Shown: piece after piece, positions 1-7,808 of the stretch
Position numbering within the stretch: the first letter of the stretch is position 1
Layout of the letters: each line of letters starts with the position of its first letter
Assembly (NCBI GenBank): GCA_035556075.1
Contig: DATMFQ010000018.1
Location: forward strand, 1 to 50,310
DNA: 50,310 bases
Source: 73-13 sp035556075
GTDB lineage: Bacteria; Actinomycetota; Actinomycetes; Actinomycetales; Microbacteriaceae
Direction of reading: 5' to 3'
Notes under the pieces: generated by a model
Database searches by the model: none
The model's input: only the letters and a program-made list of their open reading frames with translations
Told to the model about the DNA's origin: nothing
Position numbers and translations under genes: made by a program

Positions 1-1
1 T

Positions 2-1366
2 GCTGGCCCGAGTGGGATGGCGCAGCTGCGGGCCTTTGAGTCGGCCGCGCGGGGCGGTGCCGAGATCCCCGAGCTGGTGTGCTTCGAGAAGCAGGCGGAC
101 TGGGGCGGCCAGTGGAATTACACCTGGCGGACCGGCCTCGACGAGCATGGCGAGCCCGTGCATTCGAGCATGTACCGGAACCTCTGGTCGAACGGCCCGA
201 AGGAGGCGCTCGAATTCGCCGACTACACCTTCGACGAGCACTTCGGCCACCCGATCTCCTCGTACCCACCGCGCGAGGTGCTGTGGGACTACATCGCCGG
301 ACGGCTGGAGCAAAGCGATGTCCGGAAGTTCATTCGCTTTGAGACGGTCGTGCGGCTCGTTGCGTTCGATGAGGCGACGCAGCGCTTCACGGTGACGAGT
401 GAGCACCTGCCGTCGGGGGAGACGACGGTCGAGGAGTTCGACCATGTCGTCGTGGCGAGCGGCCACTTCTCCTTCCCGAACATGCCCGAGGTCGCGGGCA
501 TCGAGACGTTCCCAGGGTTCGTGACGCACGCGCACGACTTCCGCGGTGCCGAGGGGCTCAAGGACCGCGACGTCCTCGTCATCGGCTCGAGCTACTCGGC
601 CGAGGACATCGGCAGCCAGGCACACAAGATGGGGGCCCGTTCCGTCACGGCGAGCTACCGCTCAGCGCCGATGGGCTACGACTGGCCGAAGGGCTTCGAG
701 GAGCGTCCGGGCATCGAGGTGATCGACGGTGACCGGGTGTTCTTCGCCGACGGCAGCTCGAAGCGCTTCGACGCGATCATCTTCTGCACCGGCTACCTGC
801 ACAAGTACCCGTTCCTCCCGGAGGAGCTCGCGCTGAGCGGCCCGAACACCGTGTACCCGGAGGGCCTGTACCGCGGCGTCGTGTGGCAGGAGAACCCCGC
901 GCTGTGCTACGTCGGCGCGCAGGACCAGTGGTTCACCTTCAACATGTTCGACACGCAGGCCTGGTACGTCCGTGATCTCATCCTCGGTGTCGCCGAGCTG
1001 CCGAATGCGGCTGACCGGGCCGCCTCGATCGCTGAGTGGCGCTCGCGATTCGAGGCGATCGATGGGGTGTCCACGGAGATCGCCTTCCAGGGCGACTACG
1101 TCCGGGACCTCCTCGACGAGACCGACTACCCGGAGTTCGATGTCGCCGCGGTCGTCGAGATCTTCATCAGCTGGACCCAGGACAAGCAGCGCGACATCAT
1201 GGGGTACCGCGACATCTGCTACCGCTCGGTCATGACCGGCACGCCCGCGATCGCGCACCGCACCCCGTGGGTCGAGCAGCTTGACGACAGCCTCGAGCGC
1301 TACCTCGCCGACTGCGGGGCACCCGTGACGGCACCGATGCGCGTCCTCAGCGACGCATCAACCTGA
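2..1366 (+). CDS. Flavin-containing monooxygenase, trimethylamine monooxygenase-like (5' end missing)
   Basis: Class B FMO that would use FAD and NADPH to oxygenate a small amine such as trimethylamine. The reading frame is open from base 2, and its first codons encode AGPSG, the end of the FAD-binding GxGPSG motif. The true start is therefore left of the window, and the ATG at 17 is internal. Visible motifs are the FMO signature FPGFVTHAHDF, a second nucleotide-binding loop GSSYSAED, and the C-terminal CTGYLHKYPF. The stretches CFEKQADWGGQWNYTW and YPPREVLWDYI are typical of bacterial trimethylamine monooxygenases. The family assignment is firm. The substrate is inferred, since related FMOs act on other amines. 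About 454 residues are present, so only a short N-terminus is lost. Confidence 0.85.
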   Translation, partial: AGPSGMAQLRAFESAARGGAEIPELVCFEKQADWGGQWNYTWRTGLDEHGEPVHSSMYRNLWSNGPKEALEFADYTFDEHFGHPISSYPPREVLWDYIAGRLEQSDVRKFIRFETVVRLVAFDEATQRFTVTSEHLPSGETTVEEFDHVVVASGHFSFPNMPEVAGIETFPGFVTHAHDFRGAEGLKDRDVLVIGSSYSAEDIGSQAHKMGARSVTASYRSAPMGYDWPKGFEERPGIEVIDGDRVFFADGSSKRFDAIIFCTGYLHKYPFLPEELALSGPNTVYPEGLYRGVVWQENPALCYVGAQDQWFTFNMFDTQAWYVRDLILGVAELPNAADRAASIAEWRSRFEAIDGVSTEIAFQGDYVRDLLDETDYPEFDVAAVVEIFISWTQDKQRDIMGYRDICYRSVMTGTPAIAHRTPWVEQLDDSLERYLADCGAPVTAPMRVLSDAST

Positions 1367-1421
1367 CGGACGGTGCCCGAGTCGGCCTGACCGCGGGTGT
1401 CGGTGACGGCCTGTCGGGGTT

Positions 1422-1427
1422 TACAGT
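1422..1427 (+). promoter_or_regulatory. Possible -10 box of the CocE-type hydrolase gene
   Basis: TACAGT fits the TAnnnT actinobacterial -10 pattern. It would give a leader of about 40 nt before the ATG at 1475. No clear -35 was seen. Confidence 0.35.
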
Positions 1428-1474
1428 GGCGATTGACCCCACCGGTCGCGGATACCCACGCTCGAGGCCCGATC

Positions 1475-3154
1475 ATGTCCCACTTGCTCGATCGCCCATG
1501 GCGCCGACCCGGCGTCGCTGCCTACGCCCGCAGCCGGATTCGCGCCGCGATCCGCCCGCCGGTGACGGTGTACCCCATGCCACTGGACATCCGGAAGGAC
1601 CAGGATGTCCCGGTGCGGCTGCACGACGGCGTGACGCTCCGGTGCAACGTGTTTCGTCCGGAGGGGGCGGGTCCATTTCCCGTCCTCCTCTCGGCGCACC
1701 CCTACGGCAAGGATCGGGTGCCGCGACGGACCCGTCGGGGTACCTGGCGAATCAACGCGCAGTTCCGGATCATGCACCAGCCCGCGCCCGTGCGGATCTC
1801 GGACCAGACGAGTTGGGAGGCACCGGACCCGGTCTGGTGGGTACAGCAAGGCTATGCCGTGCTCAACCTCGACACTCGCGGTGGTGGCCACTCGGAGGGG
1901 CGCGGCGAGCTGCTCTCCGACCAGGAGGCAGCGGATATCGCCGAGGTCATCGAGTGGGCTGCAGTCCAGCCGTGGTCGAACGGTCGGGTCGGCATGCTCG
2001 GCGTGTCCTACCTCGCCCTGTCGCAGTACAAGGTCGCGGCGCTCGGCCCGCCCGCACTCCGAGCGATCTGTCCCTGGGAGGGCTTCACCGACGCGTACCG
2101 TGACTTCTTCACCCCCGGCGGTGTGGTCGAGGACGGGTTCTCCCGGATCTGGCTCGCGATGACGAAGCGCGTCGCCCGGCTGCGCACCGACCTCGGCGCC
2201 GAGCGCCGACTGCACCCGACCCGTGACGGGTGGTGGGCGGCGCTGACCCCCGACCTGTCGCGGATCACCGTGCCGATGCTCGTGTGCGCGAGCTTCTCGG
2301 ACGCCAATCTGCACAGCGTCGGATCGATGCGCGCCTTCGAAGCATGTGGCTCCGTCGAGCGACACGTCTACACACACCGCGGCCCGAAGTGGGCGGTGTT
2401 CTACGGCGAGGAGGCGCGACGGACGCAGCTTGCCTTCTTTGACCGCCACCTGCGGGCGCGTGAGGTGGCGCCGCTGCCGCCGGTACGGCTTGAGGTCCGA
2501 GACCGCGCCGACCATGTCGTGGCGGTGCGCGCCGAGGAGGAGTGGCCCCTCACCCGCACGCGCTGGCGCCGCCTCTACCTCAGCGCCGACGGCACGCTCG
2601 AGGCACAGCCGACCGCGTCGGGCCATATTTCGTTCCCACTGCGCCGTCGCGCCGCCGCATTCGACCATCTCGTCCCTGAGGAGGTCGAGGTGACCGGGCC
2701 GATGCTGCTCCACCTGCGTCTGCGGACGCGGGACTCGGTGGATCCGCGCCTCTTCGTCGGCGTCGAGAAGTGGTCGGGTGGCGAGCCGGTACCGTTCCAG
2801 GGTTCCTATGGCTACGGTCGCGATCTCGTCGCCCAGGGGCGGCTGCGCCTCGCGCTGCGACGACCAGCGGCCCTGCCCCACAGGCCGCACGGACCCGCGC
2901 CCGCTTTCGACACGCTCCAGCCAATCGTTGACGGCGAGGAACTCGAGGTCGAGATCCCACTCAGCCCATCAGCGACGAGCTACCGCGCGGGGGAGCGGCT
3001 TCGGCTCCTCGTCGCGGGTCGGGGGCTCGCCCCGCGCAATCCCTTCTTCGGTCACTTCCCAGCGCACTACCGCGCCAGTCCGCGCGGTGAGGCGACGCTC
3101 CTGTGGGACGCGGCGCGCCCAAGCTTCCTGGAGATCCCCGTCATCCCATCCTGA
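1475..3154 (+). CDS. CocE/NonD family (X-Pro dipeptidyl-peptidase S15-like) hydrolase
   Basis: Serine hydrolase of the CocE/NonD family, which cleaves esters or amides; the substrate is unknown. About 559 residues. The N-terminal alpha/beta-hydrolase domain has the nucleophile elbow GVSYLAL and the upstream strand VLNLDTRGGGHSEG. A later ASFSDANLHSVGS segment would hold the acid residue, and THRGPKW the histidine. The C-terminal third (LRLRTRDSVDPRLFVGVEKW onward) is the PepX_C jelly roll. No signal peptide is obvious, so it is probably cytoplasmic. I chose the ATG at 1475 because a weak CGAGG lies 8 nt upstream. An in-frame GTG at 1397 would add 26 residues that do not look like this family. 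It stands alone between an FMO gene and poxB. Confidence 0.8.
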   Translation: MSHLLDRPWRRPGVAAYARSRIRAAIRPPVTVYPMPLDIRKDQDVPVRLHDGVTLRCNVFRPEGAGPFPVLLSAHPYGKDRVPRRTRRGTWRINAQFRIMHQPAPVRISDQTSWEAPDPVWWVQQGYAVLNLDTRGGGHSEGRGELLSDQEAADIAEVIEWAAVQPWSNGRVGMLGVSYLALSQYKVAALGPPALRAICPWEGFTDAYRDFFTPGGVVEDGFSRIWLAMTKRVARLRTDLGAERRLHPTRDGWWAALTPDLSRITVPMLVCASFSDANLHSVGSMRAFEACGSVERHVYTHRGPKWAVFYGEEARRTQLAFFDRHLRAREVAPLPPVRLEVRDRADHVVAVRAEEEWPLTRTRWRRLYLSADGTLEAQPTASGHISFPLRRRAAAFDHLVPEEVEVTGPMLLHLRLRTRDSVDPRLFVGVEKWSGGEPVPFQGSYGYGRDLVAQGRLRLALRRPAALPHRPHGPAPAFDTLQPIVDGEELEVEIPLSPSATSYRAGERLRLLVAGRGLAPRNPFFGHFPAHYRASPRGEATLLWDAARPSFLEIPVIPS

Positions 3155-3180
3155 GCCCCGATGCCGTCGGACGCACGGCG

Positions 3181-3207
3181 TAGGGTGGGCGGTGCAGCGC
3201 CGCCCAC
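3181..3207 (+). promoter_or_regulatory. poxB promoter -10 box overlapping a hairpin
   Basis: TAGGGT at 3181-3186 fits a TAnnnT -10 box. An 8-bp inverted repeat, GTGGGCGG at 3185-3192 and CCGCCCAC at 3200-3207, begins inside it and covers the expected transcription start. This could be an operator or a 5'-end hairpin. The leader would be about 48 nt. Confidence 0.4.
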
Positions 3208-3240
3208 CACGCCGACCGAACGCGACCAGCAGGAGGACCC

Positions 3241-4962
3241 ATGGCCAACGTCGCACAGCACATCGTCGCCACACTCGAGGCCAACGGCGTCGAGCGGGTC
3301 TGGGGGATCGCGGGGGACTCGCTCAACGGGTTCACCGACGCCCTGCGCGGCTCGGACGTCGAGTGGATGCATGTGCGGCACGAGGAGGCGGGGGCCTTCG
3401 CTGCCGCGGCGGAGGCCGAGCTGACCGGCGAGCTCACCGTGTGCGCCGGCAGCTGCGGGCCGGGCAACCTGCACCTCATCAACGGGCTCTTCGATGCCCA
3501 GCGCTCGCGTGTGCCGATGCTCGCGATCGCTGCCCACATTCCTGCTGGGGAGATCGGCACCGGGTACTTCCAGGAGACGCACCCGCAGGAGCTGTTCCGC
3601 GAATGCAGCGTCTACGTCGAGCATGTCAGTGACGTCCGGCAGCTGCCTCGGGTGCTCGCCGTCGCGATGCGCGCGGCGGTCGAGCAGCGCGGCGTCGCCG
3701 TGCTCGTCATCAGCGGGTCGATGTTCCTCACCGACATGCCCGACGCCGCGCCGGAGGTCATCCGGCCCTCGAACTCCAGGATCCTCCCAGGGCTCGAGGA
3801 GCTTCGTGCCGCCGCGACGCTGCTCAACGATGCCGAGCGGGTCACGATCCTCGCCGGCGCGGGCGTCGCCGGCGCCCACGACGAGCTGCTCGCGGTGGCG
3901 GAGCTCCTGCAGGCGCCGATCGTGCACGCGATGCGCGGCAAGGAGCACGTCGAATACGACAATCCCTACGACGTCGGGATGACCGGCCTGCTTGGCTTCG
4001 CCTCGGGGTACCGTGCGATGTTCGAGGCCGATGCGCTGCTCATGATCGGCACGGACCTGCCGTACCGGCAGTTCTACCCGGTGGACGTGCCCGTCATCCA
4101 GATCGACCGCCGCGGGGAGCAGATCGGCAAGCGGGTGCCGGTCGCGGCACCGCTCGTCGGCACGGTGCGGGACTCGCTCCGCGAGCTCGTGCCGCTGTTG
4201 ACGGGGGCGAAGTCGTCGAAGCACCTCACCGAGATGCGCGACCACTACCTGAAGACGCGCAAGCGGCTCGACAAGCTCGCGAGCCCATCGCGCGGTTCCC
4301 GCCCCATCCATCCGCAGTACCTCACGCGACTCATCGACGAGCGCGCGGCGGACGACGCGGTCTTCATCCCCGACGTCGGCTCGCCGGTCGTCTACGCCGC
4401 CCGATACCTCACGACGACCCGCGAGCGCCGCATCATCGGCTCCTTCACGCACGGCTCAATGGCGAACGGTCTGCCGATGGGGATCGGGGCGCAGGCCGCG
4501 TTCCCGGGCCGGCAGGTCATCTCGCTGTCCGGTGATGGCGGCCTCGGCATGCTCCTGGGTGAGCTGCTCACGGTCCGGGAGCACGGGCTGCCGGTCAAGA
4601 TCGTCGTCTACAACAACTCCTCGCTCAACTTCGTCGAGCTCGAGATGAAGGCTGACGGCTTCGTGCGCTTCGCCACCGACCTCGACAACCCCGACTACGC
4701 GAGAGTAGCGGAGGCGATGGGCATCTGGGGTCGCCACGTCGAGCGCAGCGCTGACCTGCCGGGGGCCGTCGACGACTTCCTCGCCCAAGACGGCCCCGCC
4801 CTGCTCGATGTCGTCACGGAGCGCCAGGAGCTGTCGATCCCGCCGGCGATCACCGCGGAGCAGGTCAAGGGATTCTCGCTGTACGCGCTGCGGACCGTGC
4901 TGAGCGGGCAGGGCTCGGAGCTCGTCGACCTCGCCCGGGTGAATCTCCGGCAGATCCTGTAG
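3241..4962 (+). CDS. poxB: Pyruvate dehydrogenase (quinone) / pyruvate oxidase
   Basis: Thiamine-diphosphate- and FAD-dependent flavoprotein that decarboxylates pyruvate to acetate and CO2 and passes electrons to membrane quinone. Its 573 residues match E. coli PoxB. The N-terminal TPP-enzyme domain has the catalytic-Glu region HVRHEEAGAFAAAAEA. The TPP/Mg motif GDGG...NN is seen as SGDGGLGMLLGELL with VVYNNSSLNF in the C-terminal domain. The last 20-30 residues are amphipathic and resemble the lipid-binding tail of PoxB. AGGAGG sits 6 nt before the ATG. The gene is monocistronic. With aceE at the other end of the window, the organism has two routes for pyruvate oxidation. Acetolactate synthase is less likely given the length and the tail. 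Confidence 0.9.
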   Translation: MANVAQHIVATLEANGVERVWGIAGDSLNGFTDALRGSDVEWMHVRHEEAGAFAAAAEAELTGELTVCAGSCGPGNLHLINGLFDAQRSRVPMLAIAAHIPAGEIGTGYFQETHPQELFRECSVYVEHVSDVRQLPRVLAVAMRAAVEQRGVAVLVISGSMFLTDMPDAAPEVIRPSNSRILPGLEELRAAATLLNDAERVTILAGAGVAGAHDELLAVAELLQAPIVHAMRGKEHVEYDNPYDVGMTGLLGFASGYRAMFEADALLMIGTDLPYRQFYPVDVPVIQIDRRGEQIGKRVPVAAPLVGTVRDSLRELVPLLTGAKSSKHLTEMRDHYLKTRKRLDKLASPSRGSRPIHPQYLTRLIDERAADDAVFIPDVGSPVVYAARYLTTTRERRIIGSFTHGSMANGLPMGIGAQAAFPGRQVISLSGDGGLGMLLGELLTVREHGLPVKIVVYNNSSLNFVELEMKADGFVRFATDLDNPDYARVAEAMGIWGRHVERSADLPGAVDDFLAQDGPALLDVVTERQELSIPPAITAEQVKGFSLYALRTVLSGQGSELVDLARVNLRQIL

Positions 4963-5058
4963 CCCACGCCGCAGATCCGCGAGGCGACCAGCTCGCCCAC
5001 GATGCGGCCGGGATCCAGCAGAATGAACCAACGGGTCATTCGAGACGAGGGAGCACGG

Positions 5059-6099
5059 ATGGTCGCAGGGGCAGGGCGTGTGCTTGTCGTGGACGACGAC
5101 CCCGACCTCGTGCAGTTCTTGACGACGCTGCTGGTGCGCCGACTTGGCGTCGTCGTCACCGGGGCGGCCGATGCGACAACCGCGCTCACGGTGCTCGACA
5201 CCGCCGAACCTGACCTCGTCCTGGCCGACATCGAGATGCCGGGCATGAGCGGCCTCGACCTGCTCGCCGAGATTCGGGCACGGGCGCCGTGGCTGCCGGT
5301 CGTGATCATGACCGCCCATGTCTCCGTCGACTACGCCGTCACGGCGCTCCGGGCACAAGCCGACGAATTCCTCACCAAACCATTCGATACCGCGCAGGTG
5401 ATCGAGGTCGTCGCGCGGCTCATCGAGGCGGGGCGCCTCCGTCGCGAGCACTCCAGCCGACAGGTTGTCCTCGCGGTCGGGGCACACCCCGATGACGTGG
5501 AGATCGGCGTTGGCGGGGTCCTTGGCGCGCACCAGGCGGCCGGTGACGCGATCGTCATCCTGACGTTGAGTCGCGGTGCCCGTGGTGGTGACGCGGATCT
5601 GCGTCAGCACGAATCGCTCGCTGCCGCGGAGCTCCTCGGTGCCCGCCTCTTCCTCAAGGACCTCACCGACACCGAGATCGACGGCGGCGGGCCCACCGTC
5701 CGCCTCATCGAGGAGGTGGTGCGGGAGGTGGCGCCGACCGTCGTGTACACCCACACCCGGCACGACCGCCACCAGGACCACCGGGCGGTGCACGAGGCGA
5801 CCGTGGTGGCGGCCCGCGGCGTGGCCACGCTCGGCTGCTACCAGAGTCCCTCCTCGACGATCGAGTTCCGCCCGAACCGCTTCGTCGCGATCGACCGCTA
5901 TCTCGACACGAAGCTCGCGCTCATCGACTGCTTCGCGACGCAGACCGAGACGCGGACATATCTCGATCATGAATTCGTGACGACGACCGCGAAGTACTGG
6001 TCGCGGTTCGGCGAGGGCAGCTATGTCGAGCCGCTCGAGATCCTCCGCGATGCGCGCGACCTCGTCAACGTCACCGAACGCACCGAGGTCGAACGCTGA
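5059..6099 (+). CDS. Response-regulator receiver domain fused to a PIG-L (LmbE) deacetylase
   Basis: 346-residue two-domain protein. Residues 5-125 are a CheY-like receiver with the acidic pair at 12-13, phospho-acceptor Asp57 (VLADIEMPG), Thr85 (MTAH) and Lys107 (LTKPF). Residues about 135-340 are a PIG-L/LmbE zinc deacetylase with AHPDD at 142-146 and the second metal motif HTRHDRHQDHRAVHEA near 232-246. Family members deacetylate N-acetylglucosaminyl groups. There is no DNA-binding domain, so phosphorylation would act directly on an enzyme. I chose the ATG at 5059 because GAGGGAG lies 5-6 nt upstream and the receiver starts right after it. The stop overlaps the next start (TGATG). Known: both domain families. 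Inferred: that the kinase encoded at 9448 phosphorylates it. Confidence 0.9.
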   Translation: MVAGAGRVLVVDDDPDLVQFLTTLLVRRLGVVVTGAADATTALTVLDTAEPDLVLADIEMPGMSGLDLLAEIRARAPWLPVVIMTAHVSVDYAVTALRAQADEFLTKPFDTAQVIEVVARLIEAGRLRREHSSRQVVLAVGAHPDDVEIGVGGVLGAHQAAGDAIVILTLSRGARGGDADLRQHESLAAAELLGARLFLKDLTDTEIDGGGPTVRLIEEVVREVAPTVVYTHTRHDRHQDHRAVHEATVVAARGVATLGCYQSPSSTIEFRPNRFVAIDRYLDTKLALIDCFATQTETRTYLDHEFVTTTAKYWSRFGEGSYVEPLEILRDARDLVNVTERTEVER

Positions 6100-7091
6100 T
6101 GGTGACCCGCGTGCTCGTCACCGGCGTCGGCGGCGCGGCCGGGATCGCGGTCGTCCGCGGGCTGCTGGGTCGGGAGGACACTGAGGTGTTCGCCGCCGAC
6201 ATGGACGGCTGGGCAGCCGGGCTCTACCTCGTCCCAGCCGAGGCACGTCGACTCGTGCCGCCGGGGCGCGCCCCGGAGTTCGTCACCGCGCTGGCGGCCC
6301 TCGTGCACGCCGACGCCATCGACCTCGTCATCTCCACCGTCGACGTCGAGCTCGTCGCGCTCGCCGAGCGTCGCGACGAGCTGGCGCCCGCGATCCTCGC
6401 CGCGCCCTCGTCGGAGACCCTCGCGATCGCGCTCGACAAGTACGCGCTCGCCGAGCGGTGCCGCGAGGTGTGTCGGGTGCCGGCGACGCGTCTCGCGGGC
6501 CCGGACGCGCTCGCGGTCGACTGGTCATACCCGGTCATCGCGAAGCCGCGTCTCGGCGCGGGCGGCCGCGGCGTCCGGCTCGTCCCCGACCGGGCCGCAC
6601 TCGAGGCGCTGCCGCTCGATGAGGGTCTCCTCGTGCAGGACCACCTGCCGGGGGAGGAGTACTCGGTCGACGTCCTCGCCGACGCGAGCGGGCACGTCGT
6701 CGCGGCCGTCCCGCGGTTGCGCAGCCGCGTGGACTCCGGGGTGGCGATCGCGGGTCGGACGGTGCGCGATGCGGAGCTCGAGTCGTCGGCGGCCGCGGTG
6801 GCGCAGGCGATCGGCCTCGTCGGCGTCGCGAACGTGCAGCTGCGCCGCGACCACGAGGGCCGTCCGGCACTCCTCGAGGTCAATCCACGATTCCCCGGCT
6901 CGCTCCCGCTGACCATCGCCGCTGGCGTCGACATCCCGTCACTCGTCGTCGACCTCTTCCTCGGTCGGTCACTGCCGTCGTCGATTCCGTTCCGGGAGGT
7001 CGCGAGTGTCCGGTTCCTTCAGGACATCGTCCTCGACCTCGACGAGGTGCTCGTCTCCGCGCACGCGGCCCACCAGGACGAGGCGCCGTGA
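6099..7091 (+). CDS. ATP-grasp ligase (CarB/PylC-like)
   Basis: 330-residue carboxylate-amine or carboxylate-thiol ligase of the ATP-grasp superfamily, which makes an acyl-phosphate intermediate from ATP. An N-terminal Rossmann-like pre-ATP-grasp domain starts TRVLVTGVGGAAGIAVVRGL. The ATP-binding lysine and loop are at 149-158 (KPRLGAGGRG). The adenine-binding region is LLVQDHLPGEEYSVDV and the metal-binding ExNPR is at 260-264 (EVNPRFPGS). The substrate cannot be read from sequence. It overlaps the upstream gene by one base and the downstream gene by four, so translation is likely coupled. In this operon it could activate or modify a sugar acid, amino acid or lipid precursor, which is speculation. 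Confidence 0.88.
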   Translation: MVTRVLVTGVGGAAGIAVVRGLLGREDTEVFAADMDGWAAGLYLVPAEARRLVPPGRAPEFVTALAALVHADAIDLVISTVDVELVALAERRDELAPAILAAPSSETLAIALDKYALAERCREVCRVPATRLAGPDALAVDWSYPVIAKPRLGAGGRGVRLVPDRAALEALPLDEGLLVQDHLPGEEYSVDVLADASGHVVAAVPRLRSRVDSGVAIAGRTVRDAELESSAAAVAQAIGLVGVANVQLRRDHEGRPALLEVNPRFPGSLPLTIAAGVDIPSLVVDLFLGRSLPSSIPFREVASVRFLQDIVLDLDEVLVSAHAAHQDEAP

Positions 7092-7801
7092 CCCGGGCGG
7101 AGCTGCGTGGCGACCATCACGTGCATTCGACGTTCTCCGATGACGCGCATTCCTCGCTCGAGGAGAATGTGGTCGCCGCGTCCGTCGCGGGCCTCACGCA
7201 GCTGCGGCTCGTCGAGCACGTCCGGGGGGACACCGCGTGGCTGCCCGACTTCGTCGCCGCGGTCCGCGCGCTTGAGGTGCCCGCGGGACTGACCGTCCGC
7301 ACCGGTGTCGAGGCGAAGCTGCTGGATGCCGCCGGCACGCTCGACCTGCCGCCGCTGCCGCCGGGCATCGACGACATCCTCATCGCGGACCATCAGTTCC
7401 CCGGCCCGGACGGGCCCTGGTCGCCGAGCGAGACGGCAGCGCGGATCCGGGCGGGCGAGTTCAGCGCGGGCGGGGCGCTCGACCTGCTCGTCGAGGCGAC
7501 GATGGCGGCGATGCGTCGCTATCCGGGCAATCAGCTCGCCCACCCATTCTCGATCCTGCCGAAGATCGGCCTCGACGAGTCCGCGCTCGGGCCCGAGCGT
7601 CTCGCCGCCTGGGCGGGCGCGTGCGCGGCGACGCAGACGATCGTCGAGGTGAACGAGAAGTGGGCGTGCCCGGGACCCGAGGCGATCCGCGCGGCACGAG
7701 CAGCCGGCGTCGTCCTCGTCGCCTCGACCGACAGCCACCGCGCCGAGGAGGTCGGCCGCTACGACGCCGTCGTGCGCCTGCTCGAGACGGCGGACGGGTG
7801 A
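7088..7801 (+). CDS. PHP-domain metal-dependent hydrolase
   Basis: 237-residue stand-alone PHP domain, a family of metal-dependent phosphoesterases that includes histidinol phosphatase. The expected metal ligands are all visible: HVH at 11-13, LVEHVRGD, TGVEAKLL, ADHQFP, LAHPF and the terminal STDSHR. It starts with GTG inside the GTGA overlap with the ATP-grasp gene and ends 7 bp before the glycosyltransferase. A role as phosphatase in precursor synthesis fits the operon, but no substrate is implied by sequence. It is shorter than histidinol phosphatases and is not near any his gene, so HisK is unlikely. Confidence 0.85.
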   Translation: MTRAELRGDHHVHSTFSDDAHSSLEENVVAASVAGLTQLRLVEHVRGDTAWLPDFVAAVRALEVPAGLTVRTGVEAKLLDAAGTLDLPPLPPGIDDILIADHQFPGPDGPWSPSETAARIRAGEFSAGGALDLLVEATMAAMRRYPGNQLAHPFSILPKIGLDESALGPERLAAWAGACAATQTIVEVNEKWACPGPEAIRAARAAGVVLVASTDSHRAEEVGRYDAVVRLLETADG

Positions 7802-7808
7802 TCGACGT

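Noticed and set aside
17..19. ATG at 17 as the start of the flavin monooxygenase
   Set aside because: The frame is open from base 2 and already encodes the end of the FAD-binding motif, so the gene begins outside the window.
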